Counted from the first letter of the stretch, positions 18,055 to 27,028 are shown. The stretch is DNA of 64,000 nt from CAZJWC01 sp964550125 (GCA_964550125.1 CAZJWC010000005.1:1-64000), one strand, 5' to 3'. The notes: generated by a model from the letters alone, not told the origin. Translations and numbers: made by a program.

Positions 18055-18083
18055 TTGTACTATTTACATAATTGTGCTATAAT
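18055..18083 (+). promoter_or_regulatory. promoter of the GT2-Wzx-ATP-grasp-DegT-RmlAB operon
   Basis: TTGTAC (18055-18060), a 17-bp spacer and perfect TATAAT (18078-18083) preceded by TGC (extended -10). It probably drives 18125 to 25408. Confidence 0.8.
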
Positions 18084-18124
18084 TACATTGTTTATATAAG
18101 GAAAAAAAGGAGTGAGATTTATAA

Positions 18125-19057
18125 ATGAGTGTCAGCGAAGATATTGCTGTAAGTATCGTTTGTAATACATACAATCACGAAAAATATATAAAAGATGCAA
18201 TAAATGGTTTTTTAATGCAAAAAACTAATTTTAAATTTGAGATTTTAATTCATGACGATTGTTCTACAGACAATACTGCTAATATAGTTAAAGAATATCA
18301 GGAAAAATACCCTCAAATAATTAAACCTATTTTTCAAACTAAAAATCAGTATTCAAAAGGTGTAAATATCACTTTAGATATTCAACACCCTAGAGCAAAA
18401 GGCAGATATTTTGCATTTTGTGAGGGTGATGACTACTGGACTGACCCACTAAAACTCCAAAAACAATATGATTTAATGGAAAGTCGCCCTGAAATTTATA
18501 TGTGTGGGCATAAAACAAACTATCTAGATTGTGTAAAACAAAAGTTTATTAAACATCTTGAACCTATGGCTGAAAACAATATTGTTAGTGTAGAAGATGT
18601 GATTGAAAATAATACACTCGAATTAAATTCATTATTCTATCGTAAAGAATTATTTGTAGATGCTCCCGATTTTTTCAAATTAAACTCGTTAGACTATTAT
18701 TTTAAGATATATGGGGCTTTGCGAGGAGGGATTTACTATTTTGATGAATATATGAGTGTATATCGAAGTTCTGTACCAAATAGTTGGACACAAAGGAAAA
18801 GTAACCTTTCAAATACTTATTATAAAATTATATCAAATTTGAAAAAATTTAATGCAGAAACTGATAATAAATATGAAAAAAGCGTTCAAAAAGCAATTTT
18901 AAAATATGAATATACGGCATTATATCTTGACAAAAATTTTAAAAAATGTAGAGAAGAAAAATTTAAAGAAATAAGAAAGAAAAGAGGGGCAATTTACTGT
19001 TTTAAACTTTGGCTAAAAGCAACCTTCCCCTTCCTTTTAATATTTTGCAAAAAATAG
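18125..19057 (+). CDS. family 2 glycosyltransferase
   Basis: 310 aa, GT-A fold. SIVCNTYNHEKYIKDAI is followed by IHDDCSTDNTA for the nucleotide sugar and CEGDDYWTDP as the metal/donor motif. This EGDDYWT variant is common in capsule glycosyltransferases of Gram-positive bacteria. The C-terminus is basic, with one short hydrophobic end. First gene of the 18125-25408 transcription unit; the flippase starts within 10 bp. Donor sugar unknown; the RmlB/DegT product made in the same operon is the obvious candidate. Confidence 0.88.
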   Translation: MSVSEDIAVSIVCNTYNHEKYIKDAINGFLMQKTNFKFEILIHDDCSTDNTANIVKEYQEKYPQIIKPIFQTKNQYSKGVNITLDIQHPRAKGRYFAFCEGDDYWTDPLKLQKQYDLMESRPEIYMCGHKTNYLDCVKQKFIKHLEPMAENNIVSVEDVIENNTLELNSLFYRKELFVDAPDFFKLNSLDYYFKIYGALRGGIYYFDEYMSVYRSSVPNSWTQRKSNLSNTYYKIISNLKKFNAETDNKYEKSVQKAILKYEYTALYLDKNFKKCREEKFKEIRKKRGAIYCFKLWLKATFPFLLIFCKK

Positions 19058-19066
19058 AGAGTAATG

Positions 19067-20560
19067 ATGGATAGTAAAAAAGTACTCAACAACTTCATAT
19101 GGCGTTTTTTAGAAAATTTTGGTAATGTCATCTTCACGGTCGTTATAGGTATAATTTTAGCAAGAGTCCTTGATGTTGAGGCTTATGCTCTTGTTGCAAT
19201 CGTATCTATCTTTATTGCTATTTTACAAGTTTTTGTAGATAGTGGACTTGGAAGTGCACTTATTCAAAAAAAAGAGGCTGATGATTTAGATTTTTCAACG
19301 GTTTTTTTCTTCAACATTTTTATTTGCACAATTTTATATCTTATTCTGTTTTTATTTGCTCCACTAATTGCTAAAGCATTTAAATTCCCTGAATTAACTA
19401 CAATTATAAGAGTTTTGGGTATTACTTTACTAATTTCAGGAGTAAAAAATATTCAACAGGCTTATATATCCAAAAATATGCTCTTTAAAAAATTCTTTTT
19501 TGCATCACTTTTGGGTACTATATGTGCAGGCATTGTTGGAATTGTCCTGGCTTTAACAGGCTACGGAGTTTGGGCTCTAGTTTGGGAAGGTTTAACCAAC
19601 GCTTTTGTAGATACGGTTTTCCTATGGTTTTCAGTTAAATGGCGTCCAAAGTTGATGTTTTCATTTAGTAGGCTAAAAACTCTTTTAAAATATAGTTGGA
19701 AATTATTAGTATCTTCCTTGATAGATACTACTTACGGCAAAGTTCGTGAAACTGTAATAGGATTAAAATATACAAAAAATGATTTGTCTTATTATAATCA
19801 AGGAAAAAATTACCCTGAAAAACTAATCAACATTGTCAATAGTTCAATCACTAGCGTGCTTTTTCCTTCGATGTCAAGTGAACAACAAGATGTTGAAAGA
19901 GTAAAACAAATGACTAGGCGTTCAATCAAAATCAGTTCTTACTTTATAATGCCAGCAATGGTGGGGTTAGCCGTTTGTGCAACTGCTATAATAAGTTTGA
20001 TTTTAACTGACAAATGGCTAGGGTGCGTTCCATATATGCAAATTTACTGCATGTCCTTTTCCTTCTATGCTGTGCATACGGCAAACCTTAACGCTATGAA
20101 GGCGCTAGGAAAAAGTGGAACTTATTTAATTCTTGAAATAATTAAAAAAGTTATAGGTTTGACGGCAATAATTATTTCAATGAATTTTGGAGTTATGGCA
20201 ATAGCTTTAAGCTTGCTTGCTGTAAATTTATTAAGTATGTTTATAAATGCTTTTCCTAATAAAAAATTTTTAAATTATGGATATTGGGAGCAACTAAAAG
20301 ACTTATTACCGACCATTTTTATCACTTTATTGATGGGTGCAATCGTCTACTGCGTTTCTTTTATAGGACTATCAAATTGGCTCACTTTACTTATACAAGT
20401 TCCTTTGGGAGTAGTTTTATATGTTTTATTTTCTCATCTATTTAAACTTGAAAGTTACACTTACTCAAAACAATTAATTTTCAGTTACTTTAAGAATAAG
20501 AGGGAAAAAGACAACATTGAAGAAGATACGCAAGACAATCAAACTCAAATTGAAGAATAA
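19067..20560 (+). CDS. polysaccharide flippase (Wzx / MOP superfamily)
   Basis: About 496 aa with 12 or more hydrophobic segments. N-terminal FGNVIFTVVIGIILARVLD and FVDSGLGSALIQ are typical of the WzxC/TuaB/RfbX branch of the MOP exporters, which flip undecaprenyl-PP-linked repeat units. The cytoplasmic tail is charged (KNKREKDNIEEDTQDNQTQIEE region). Two adjacent ATG codons exist at 19064 and 19067; the second is better spaced from GAGAG. It pairs functionally with the Wzy candidate at 12115, which together with the priming transferase defines a Wzx/Wzy-type pathway. Confidence 0.9.
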   Translation: MDSKKVLNNFIWRFLENFGNVIFTVVIGIILARVLDVEAYALVAIVSIFIAILQVFVDSGLGSALIQKKEADDLDFSTVFFFNIFICTILYLILFLFAPLIAKAFKFPELTTIIRVLGITLLISGVKNIQQAYISKNMLFKKFFFASLLGTICAGIVGIVLALTGYGVWALVWEGLTNAFVDTVFLWFSVKWRPKLMFSFSRLKTLLKYSWKLLVSSLIDTTYGKVRETVIGLKYTKNDLSYYNQGKNYPEKLINIVNSSITSVLFPSMSSEQQDVERVKQMTRRSIKISSYFIMPAMVGLAVCATAIISLILTDKWLGCVPYMQIYCMSFSFYAVHTANLNAMKALGKSGTYLILEIIKKVIGLTAIIISMNFGVMAIALSLLAVNLLSMFINAFPNKKFLNYGYWEQLKDLLPTIFITLLMGAIVYCVSFIGLSNWLTLLIQVPLGVVLYVLFSHLFKLESYTYSKQLIFSYFKNKREKDNIEEDTQDNQTQIEE

Positions 20561-20572
20561 AGAGTGTTTTAT

Positions 20573-21775
20573 ATGAAAAAGATTTTATTACTTGGTGGTT
20601 CAAAACAACAGTTGATTGCTATTGAAAAATCAAAAAAAATGGGTTACTATACAATCGTATGTGATTACTTAGAGGACAACCCTGGACAGTATGTTGCAGA
20701 CAAGTTTTATTTAGCAAGCACTACTGATAAAGAGAAAATTCTTCAAATAGCAAAAAAAGAGGGAATAGACGGAATTTTAGCATACGCATCTGACCCTGCA
20801 ATCTCAACCTCGGCTTATGTTGCTGAAAAATTAAATCTTCCTACCCTTCCTTTTAAAGCAGTTGACATACTTTCAAACAAAGACAAGTTTAGGGATTTTC
20901 TAAGAGATAACCACTTTAATGTTCCCTTTTCTAAAGGGTATTATGAAAATGAATTACAACAACTTAAAATTGATATAAATAAATTTAAATTGCCCGTTAT
21001 GGTAAAACCTGTTGACTCCTCAGGTAGTAAAGGCGTAACTAAAGTCAGCAATAAAACCGAACTTGAACAAGCAATCAAAAACGCACTAGAGTTTTCTCGT
21101 TCAAAGAGGATTATAATTGAAGAATATGTAGAAAGTTTTGGTTATCAAGTCGCAGGAGACGGTCTTGCAATTAACGGCAATCTAGTTTTTAGATATTTTG
21201 GAAATGACCACTTTATTCATACAAATGTAAATCCTTTTGTTCCTGTATCTGCAAGTTTTCCATACAATAAACCAAAAGAAGTACAAGACAAAATACACGA
21301 AACGATACAAAAATTAATTAATCTATTACAAATCAAAAACTCTACCTTTAATTTTGATATAAGAATTGATGAAAATTTTAATGTGTATTTAATGGAAATT
21401 GCTCCTAGAAGTGGTGGAAACTACATACCACAACTTACTAAATATGCAACAGGCATTGACCTAGTTGAATACTCAATCCGTTTTGCTATGGGTGAGGACA
21501 TTGAGTTTCGCAAAAATATTAACCCTGAAGGATTTTGGGCGTATTATGCTTTAAACTCACAAAAAGCAGGAACAATCAAAGATATAAAATTCTCTACTGA
21601 AATCAGTTCAAACATAATTGAAAAAAACATGGTAAAATCAATCGGTGATAAGGCTTTAGAATTTAAAGGTGCAAACTGTACTTTAGGCATTATATTGCTC
21701 AAATTTAAATCAATGGACGAAATGCTTTATAAAATTGAAAATATGACCAACTTTATAACTATTGAAATAGAATAG
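20573..21775 (+). CDS. ATP-grasp ligase
   Basis: About 400 aa. It has a pre-ATP-grasp Rossmann-like N-terminus (ILLLGGSKQQ) and an ATP-grasp core (VMVKPVDSSGSKGVTKV glycine-rich loop, IIIEEYVE, and magnesium site YLMEIAPRSGGNYIP). The closest general families are the carbamoyl-phosphate-synthase-like and carboxylate-amine ligases that form an amide through an acyl-phosphate. The ATG at 20573 is preferred over GTG 20564 because AGAG lies 8 bp upstream. It sits 8 bp before a DegT aminotransferase and near rmlAB, so acylation of a sugar amine with an amino acid or other acid is a reasonable hypothesis. Substrate unknown. Confidence 0.8.
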   Translation: MKKILLLGGSKQQLIAIEKSKKMGYYTIVCDYLEDNPGQYVADKFYLASTTDKEKILQIAKKEGIDGILAYASDPAISTSAYVAEKLNLPTLPFKAVDILSNKDKFRDFLRDNHFNVPFSKGYYENELQQLKIDINKFKLPVMVKPVDSSGSKGVTKVSNKTELEQAIKNALEFSRSKRIIIEEYVESFGYQVAGDGLAINGNLVFRYFGNDHFIHTNVNPFVPVSASFPYNKPKEVQDKIHETIQKLINLLQIKNSTFNFDIRIDENFNVYLMEIAPRSGGNYIPQLTKYATGIDLVEYSIRFAMGEDIEFRKNINPEGFWAYYALNSQKAGTIKDIKFSTEISSNIIEKNMVKSIGDKALEFKGANCTLGIILLKFKSMDEMLYKIENMTNFITIEIE

Positions 21776-21783
21776 GGAGAAAT

Positions 21784-22881
21784 ATGAACGAAAGAATTAA
21801 CGTAACACGCTCGTCAATGCCAAGTTTTGAGGAGTATTGCAATGAAATTAAAGAGTTGTGGAATAGCAGAATACTAACCAACAACGGAATAAAACATCAA
21901 AAATTTCAAAAGGAACTTGAAAAACTTTTTGGCTGTGAAAATGTTGTACTTTACACAAACGGACACCTTGCACTTGAAGGAATATTGTCTGCTTTTGAGT
22001 TTAGTAAGGGAAGTGAGGTAATAACCACTCCGTTCACCTTCGCTTCGACAACTCAAGCGATTATTCGTAGTGGGCTTACGCCCGTATTTTGTGATATAAA
22101 CATTACTGACTATACAATAGACTATTTGAAAATAGAGGAATTGATTACCGATAAAACGGTTGCAATTTTACCTGTAAACGTCTATGGTAACGTTTGTGAA
22201 TTTGATAAAATTGAAAAAATTGCTACAAAACATAACCTTAAAGTAATTTACGACTCAGCACACGCCTTTAATGAAAAATATAACGATTTATCTGTTGCTA
22301 ACTATGGCAATGCTTCAATGTTCAGTTTTCACGCCACAAAGGTATTCAACACGATTGAAGGTGGCGCAGTAGTCTTTCGTGATAAGCACATAAAAGAAAA
22401 ACTAGAAAGCAAAAAGAATTTTGGAATTTCACAAAACGGAGAGGTTGAGTATGTCGGTGGAAATTCAAAAATGAGTGAATTTCAAGCCTCAATGGGCATA
22501 TGCAATTTAAGACATCTTGACGAGGAAATTTTAAAACGCAAAAGGGTATATGAGAGATACTTTTTGAACTTAAAAAATATAAAAGGAATACATTTAAACA
22601 AAATTAAAGAAGGACTTATCTCCAACTACGCATATTTTCCTGTTCGTTTTGATGGTTACAAGTACACTAGAGATGAGATTTTTGAAAAATTAAAAGATAA
22701 AAATATTTTTGCTAGAAAATATTTTTACCCTCTAACAAGTGATTTTTCTTTTTGTAAACAATATAAAAGCAATCAATTAAATAATGCAAAACTTGTTGCA
22801 AACACAATTTTAACTTTGCCTATGTTTGCAGACCTGCCCATTGAAAAGGTAGACGATATTTGCAATATAATTTTGAACTAA
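21784..22881 (+). CDS. DegT-family aminotransferase, VioA-like (dTDP-4-keto-6-deoxyglucose type)
   Basis: 365 aa PLP enzyme. The N-terminus SFEEYCNEIKELWNSRILTNNG, the TPFTFASTT loop, YDSAHAFN and the PLP lysine in FHATKVFNTIEGG are characteristic of the VioA-like branch, which aminates dTDP-4-keto-6-deoxy-D-glucose at C4. rmlA and rmlB, which make exactly that keto sugar, follow at once, so the set of three should yield a dTDP-4-amino-4,6-dideoxyhexose. Ribosome binding site GGGAG 6 bp upstream. Exact C4 stereochemistry cannot be inferred. Confidence 0.85.
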   Translation: MNERINVTRSSMPSFEEYCNEIKELWNSRILTNNGIKHQKFQKELEKLFGCENVVLYTNGHLALEGILSAFEFSKGSEVITTPFTFASTTQAIIRSGLTPVFCDINITDYTIDYLKIEELITDKTVAILPVNVYGNVCEFDKIEKIATKHNLKVIYDSAHAFNEKYNDLSVANYGNASMFSFHATKVFNTIEGGAVVFRDKHIKEKLESKKNFGISQNGEVEYVGGNSKMSEFQASMGICNLRHLDEEILKRKRVYERYFLNLKNIKGIHLNKIKEGLISNYAYFPVRFDGYKYTRDEIFEKLKDKNIFARKYFYPLTSDFSFCKQYKSNQLNNAKLVANTILTLPMFADLPIEKVDDICNIILN

Positions 22882-22894
22882 AGAGGTGAAAAAG

Positions 22895-23767
22895 ATGAAA
22901 GGTATAATTTTAGCAGGTGGACGAGGTACAAGGCTATTTCCTATGACGAAAGCAGTATCTAAACAACTTTTGCCCATTTATGACAAGCCTATGATTTATT
23001 ACCCTCTATCTGTTTTGATGCTTGCAAATATAAGAGAAATATTGATTATTTCAACTCCAGAAGATATAGACGGGTATAAAACTTTACTTTCAAATGGTAA
23101 AGAAATGGGAATTGAAATATCCTACGCCATACAGAAGAAGCCAAACGGAATAGGTGAGGCGTTTATAATAGGAGAGAAATTTATTAAAGATGATAATGTC
23201 TGCTTAATTTTAGGCGACAATGTTTTATATGGTCAAAATTTAACAAAATCCCTCCAAAAAGCAATAAGCAATAAAAATGGTGCAACCATTTTTGGTTATC
23301 CTGTTAAAAACCCTACCGATTTTGGTGTAGTTGAGTTTGATGAAAATTTTAAAATACTTTCTATTGAAGAAAAGCCAAAAAATCCAAAGTCAAACTATGC
23401 TATTCCCGGCCTGTATTTTTTTGATAATAAAGTAGTTGAGTATGCAAAAAAAATAACTCCCTCACAACGAGGCGAACTTGAAATTACAACTATAATTGAA
23501 GAATATCATAAAGAAAAAAAATTAGATTTAATCTTGTTTGGTCGTGGTATGGCTTGGCTAGACACAGGAACACCACAAGGTATGCTTAAAGCCTCCGAAT
23601 TTGTTGAAACAGTGCAAGATAGGCAAGGTTTTTATGTATCTTGTATAGAAGAAATTGCATATAGACGAGGTTTCATTACAAGCGAACAACTATATCTTAT
23701 TGGAAAAAAACTTGAAATGACTGACTACGGCAAATATCTAATTGCTTTATCAAAGGAGAAAAGGTAA
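22895..23767 (+). CDS. rmlA: glucose-1-phosphate thymidylyltransferase
   Basis: Forms dTDP-glucose from dTTP and glucose-1-phosphate. The nucleotidyltransferase signature GGRGTRLFPMT is followed by SKQLLPIYDKPMIYYP, GDNVLYG and GMAWLDTGTP, all standard for RmlA. At 290 aa it has the usual length. The ATG at 22895 is preferred to GTG 22886 since AGAGGTG would then be the ribosome binding site. Its stop overlaps the rmlB start by one base. Confidence 0.96.
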   Translation: MKGIILAGGRGTRLFPMTKAVSKQLLPIYDKPMIYYPLSVLMLANIREILIISTPEDIDGYKTLLSNGKEMGIEISYAIQKKPNGIGEAFIIGEKFIKDDNVCLILGDNVLYGQNLTKSLQKAISNKNGATIFGYPVKNPTDFGVVEFDENFKILSIEEKPKNPKSNYAIPGLYFFDNKVVEYAKKITPSQRGELEITTIIEEYHKEKKLDLILFGRGMAWLDTGTPQGMLKASEFVETVQDRQGFYVSCIEEIAYRRGFITSEQLYLIGKKLEMTDYGKYLIALSKEKR

Positions 23768-24786
23768 TGAAAATCGTAGTGTGTGGTGGGGCAGGATTTA
23801 TAGGTTCAAACTTTATTTTTTACACGAAAAAGGTCCACCCTGAATATGAAATTATTTGCATTGACAAACTAACTTATGCTGGCAACCTATCAACCTTAGA
23901 GAGTGTTTTAAAAGAAAAAAACTTTACTTTTTATAAAACGGATATATGTAACAGAAAGGAGATTTACTCAATTTTTGAGAAGGAAAAGCCTGACTATGTT
24001 GTCAATTTTTCTGCAGAATCTCATGTTGATAGAAGCATTGAAAATCCTGAAATATTTTTACAAACTAACGTTCTGGGAACTCAAGTTTTACTTGATGCTT
24101 GTAGGATATATGAGGCGAAAAGATTTCATCAAGTGTCTACTGACGAAGTTTATGGAGATTTGCCTTTAGATAGACCTGATATGACTTTCAGTGAAAGTAC
24201 TCCCTTGCATACTTCAAGTCCTTATAGTGCCTCAAAAGCAAGTGCTGACCTCTTGGTGCTAGCATATCACAGGACTTATAATCAAAATGTAACAATTTCA
24301 AGGTGTAGCAACAACTACGGTGCTTATCATTTTCCTGAAAAGTTAATTCCTCTAATGATTATAAATGCTTTAAACGACAAACCGTTGCCCGTTTATGGTG
24401 ATGGAAAAAATATAAGGGATTGGCTTTATGTTGAGGACCATTGCAAAGCGATTGATTTAATTATTCATAACGGAAAAGACGGCGAAGTGTATAACGTTGG
24501 TGGACATAATGAAAAGTCAAATATTGAAATTGTAAAAATAATTTTAAAAGAACTTGGCAAAAGCGAAAATTTAATTACATTTGTAAAGGACAGAAAAGGA
24601 CACGATTTGAGGTACGCTATCAATCCTGAAAAAATAGAAAGGGAACTTGGGTGGAAACCTCAAACAAACTTTGAACAAGGCATAAAACATACGATTAATT
24701 GGTATGTTGAAAACGAAAAGTGGTGGAGAGAGATTATTTCAGGCGAATATCAAAACTACTATAAAAAAATGTATTTTAATAGATAA
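23767..24786 (+). CDS. rmlB: dTDP-glucose 4,6-dehydratase
   Basis: SDR-family enzyme converting dTDP-glucose to dTDP-4-keto-6-deoxyglucose. GGAGFIGSNF binds NAD; the STDEVYGD segment and YSASKAS give the catalytic T/D/E and Y-x3-K. SRCSNNYG and DWLYVEDHC are RmlB hallmarks. It is translationally coupled to rmlA (TAATG). No rmlC or rmlD is found anywhere in the window, so the product is probably diverted to the adjacent VioA-like aminotransferase rather than to dTDP-rhamnose. Confidence 0.96.
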   Translation: MKIVVCGGAGFIGSNFIFYTKKVHPEYEIICIDKLTYAGNLSTLESVLKEKNFTFYKTDICNRKEIYSIFEKEKPDYVVNFSAESHVDRSIENPEIFLQTNVLGTQVLLDACRIYEAKRFHQVSTDEVYGDLPLDRPDMTFSESTPLHTSSPYSASKASADLLVLAYHRTYNQNVTISRCSNNYGAYHFPEKLIPLMIINALNDKPLPVYGDGKNIRDWLYVEDHCKAIDLIIHNGKDGEVYNVGGHNEKSNIEIVKIILKELGKSENLITFVKDRKGHDLRYAINPEKIERELGWKPQTNFEQGIKHTINWYVENEKWWREIISGEYQNYYKKMYFNR

Positions 24787-24796
24787 AGGTGCAAAA

Positions 24797-25408
24797 ATGA
24801 AAAAAATTATTACAGAATTTAAAAAATTTATTTCAAGAGGCAATATTGTTGACTTATCAGTCGCTGTAATTATTGGTAGTGCTTTTTCTGCAATCGTAAC
24901 TGCGTTTACCGATAAAATTATAATGCCTATCGTAAACCTACTTTTATCTTTTGGTGGCGATGGATTAACTTCTGCTTTTACTTTTTTAAAAAAGGCTTAC
25001 GACAGTGAAGGGGGTATCGACCTTGCTAACAGTATTTATATTGACTGGGGTGCATTTATTACATCAATCATCAATTTTTTCATAATTGCTTTAACAATAT
25101 TTACAATCGTAAAAATTATCAACCTATCAACTGAAAAATTTAGACAATTTGAAAATATTATAACTAACAAAACTAAAAAAGAGCTTGTTCAGGAAAGAAA
25201 GAAACTAAAAAAACAAGCAAAGATTGAAAAAAGACCTTTTGAGGAACTCTGGACTGAATATGAAACACAACAAAAAGAAATAGCAAAAAAAGAGGCTGAA
25301 GAACGAGCCAAAAAGGAACTTGAGGAAAAACTTAGCAACCCTACTCAAGAAGAACTATTAAAACAAATTAGGGATTTATTAATTGAACAAAACAAAAAGA
25401 ATATTTAA
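24797..25408 (+). CDS. mscL: large-conductance mechanosensitive channel with extended cytoplasmic domain
   Basis: 203 aa against 120-150 for ordinary MscL. The N-terminal helix and first membrane span (FKKFISRGNIVDLSVAVIIG, about residues 8-27) are clear MscL, and the second span is near residues 85-108. The normal C-terminal helix is still present at the very end (NPTQEELLKQIRDLL). Between the second span and that helix lies about 65 residues of highly charged, lysine/glutamate-rich sequence predicted to form a coiled coil. The ATG at 24797 is chosen for its ribosome binding site AAAGGTG and because the protein then begins at the amphipathic helix. Last gene after rmlB. Confidence 0.9.
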   Translation: MKKIITEFKKFISRGNIVDLSVAVIIGSAFSAIVTAFTDKIIMPIVNLLLSFGGDGLTSAFTFLKKAYDSEGGIDLANSIYIDWGAFITSIINFFIIALTIFTIVKIINLSTEKFRQFENIITNKTKKELVQERKKLKKQAKIEKRPFEELWTEYETQQKEIAKKEAEERAKKELEEKLSNPTQEELLKQIRDLLIEQNKKNI

Positions 25409-25525
25409 AAGAGGGTAATGTTAATCTTTTTTAATTTTTTCTTTTTCATAGATTAATTATTCATCACAAAATTTTCACTTTTCTTGTTTTTTTTGCCTTA
25501 AAATGTAGAAATTTATGAAAGAATA

Positions 25526-25534
25526 TGATATAAT
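25526..25534 (+). promoter_or_regulatory. extended -10 promoter of 25566 gene
   Basis: TGA followed by perfect TATAAT (25529-25534), 31 bp before the chosen start. No convincing -35 is seen. The site falls within an in-frame upstream extension of the gene, which argues against the more upstream start. Confidence 0.55.
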
Positions 25535-25565
25535 AAACTCAACATTTACTAAAGGGGGCTTTCTT

Positions 25566-26210
25566 ATGAAACCAAACACTAACGTAGAAAGATTTTATAC
25601 TGTTGCAACTGACAAGAAAAAGGAACATGTTGACATTATTGAGGTGGACGCTAAAAAGAAAAGTTGTAAACTAGTAACAAATGAGGCAATTTCAAAGGTT
25701 GGTAAAATTATTGATACAAACAATCCTTGCAATGCAACTAAAATTTCAAGATTTGTTTTTGATACTATAACTACTTCATTAAAGGCTACTAGTGAAGATG
25801 CTAACGCAACTTTTATTCAAAAAAAGAAGATAATTTCTGCTATTGATTTTGACCTTTCTTATGAAAAACTAATTGAACTTTTAGCAACTGAAAGTGTACA
25901 AGTAGGCGATTATTTTGAATTTGATAGTGCTTGCGATGGTGTAAATAGATTTATCAAAGGTGAAATTACCGTTGAATTTTTCAGTGACTGGGCTTTGATT
26001 TTTTCTCGTGCGTTGCTTGATAGCATTTTACCTGATGACGATAGCGAAAAAGCACAACTTGTTTTAGAAATTGCAAATACTTTTATTGAAATGTCGCAAT
26101 TTAAATCAAATGAAAAACCTGAAAAGGAAAATAAGAAAATCGCAAAAGGTTATCTTAAAACCTTTAAAGATTACGATAAAAGATATAAATCTTTTGTCGT
26201 TGCTGAATAA
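25566..26210 (+). CDS. hypothetical protein, soluble
   Basis: 214 aa, not recognised. The ATG at 25566 follows an excellent ribosome binding site (AAGGGGG, 7 bp spacing). No signal peptide or membrane segment is visible. The N-terminal 40 residues (FYTVATDKKKEHVDIIEVDAKKK) read like a small beta-rich module, the middle is mixed, and the C-terminus is a lysine-rich helix. It has its own promoter and a strong terminator, so it is monocistronic. Neighbours (mscL upstream, a truncated dehydratase half downstream) give no functional hint. Confidence 0.7.
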   Translation: MKPNTNVERFYTVATDKKKEHVDIIEVDAKKKSCKLVTNEAISKVGKIIDTNNPCNATKISRFVFDTITTSLKATSEDANATFIQKKKIISAIDFDLSYEKLIELLATESVQVGDYFEFDSACDGVNRFIKGEITVEFFSDWALIFSRALLDSILPDDDSEKAQLVLEIANTFIEMSQFKSNEKPEKENKKIAKGYLKTFKDYDKRYKSFVVAE

Positions 26211-26220
26211 CATTAAAGAA

Positions 26221-26247
26221 AAAGGCTTGAAAAATTTTCAAGCCTTT
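26221..26247. terminator. bidirectional terminator
   Basis: Stem AAAGGCTTGA/TCAAGCCTTT (26221-26230 and 26238-26247) with an A/T-rich loop and T-rich flanks, between convergent genes. Confidence 0.85.
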
Positions 26248-26975
26248 TATTTTATTATCTTATCAACTGAAATTATATCAAAACAAGTGATGCCACTTGT
26301 TTTTATTTTTTCTTTAATCTCTTTATATCTATCACTCTCAATCTCATCTCTATATATTATAACTCTATCAATCTTATATTTTTTTACTAAATCTTCATAA
26401 CCGTCAAGAGTGCTTACTATTTTTACTCCACATATTCTATTTGCTTGTAAAAAGGAATTATCGTCCAAAATACAAACGGGAAGGAGTTTACGATTTTCAC
26501 TCATTTGATTTATCAAATATTGGCAATTTGTATTTATTGAAATTATCATAACTCGTATTTTATTGCTATCGCTACTAAAATAATCTCTTATGTTTAAGAT
26601 AATTTTTTTAGAAAAACGAATAATAAGACAAAAAGCAAAAAGAAAAAGACACATTATCGTTGCAGTAGAAAAGGTTGTCATTTTTACAAGGAAAACACAA
26701 CATAAATCTAGTGCGTAAACAAAACTAACCGATATAAAACATCTCAATACATCGTTAATGCTTACGGAAGAAAAAATAAAAGAATACAAATTAAATAGGG
26801 AATATATGACATACATAAAAGTAACATTTAGACAAGCCCAAAAAAGCAAGTCGACAAACTTATCCCAGCCCTGACCAGTAATTATAACAGATAAATAGAT
26901 TGACAATGCTAACGCTAAAAAATCACATGCAATAATCAAGGCAATTTTTAGTTTTCTATTCTTAAATTTAACCAT
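26247..26975 (-). CDS. N-terminal half of a WbpM/CapD/FlaA1-type polysaccharide protein, catalytic domain absent
   Basis: 242 aa. Four membrane helices (about residues 8-30, 40-70, 85-105 and 107-125) are followed by a Rossmann-like domain with ILDDNS, GVKIVSTLDGYEDLVKKYKI and DRVII. This is the order found in the N-terminal regulatory half of membrane 4,6-dehydratases such as WbpM, PglF and EpsC. The C-terminal SDR dehydratase domain is missing; the gene stops cleanly at a terminator. The glycine-rich loop expected at the start of the Rossmann domain is replaced by SINTNCQ. Its promoter (27000-27028) is near-perfect, so it is probably expressed rather than dead. Confidence 0.7.
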   Translation of the reverse strand: MVKFKNRKLKIALIIACDFLALALSIYLSVIITGQGWDKFVDLLFWACLNVTFMYVIYSLFNLYSFIFSSVSINDVLRCFISVSFVYALDLCCVFLVKMTTFSTATIMCLFLFAFCLIIRFSKKIILNIRDYFSSDSNKIRVMIISINTNCQYLINQMSENRKLLPVCILDDNSFLQANRICGVKIVSTLDGYEDLVKKYKIDRVIIYRDEIESDRYKEIKEKIKTSGITCFDIISVDKIIK

Positions 26976-26999
26976 ATTACTATCCCCATAATTTTTGAA

Positions 27000-27028
27000 A
27001 TTATAACATAGTTTTTATAAGTTGTCAA
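27000..27028 (-). promoter_or_regulatory. promoter of the truncated dehydratase-like gene
   Basis: Reverse strand: perfect TTGACA (27023-27028), 17-bp spacer, perfect TATAAT (27000-27005), extended TGT. It is the best consensus promoter in the window. Confidence 0.85.
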
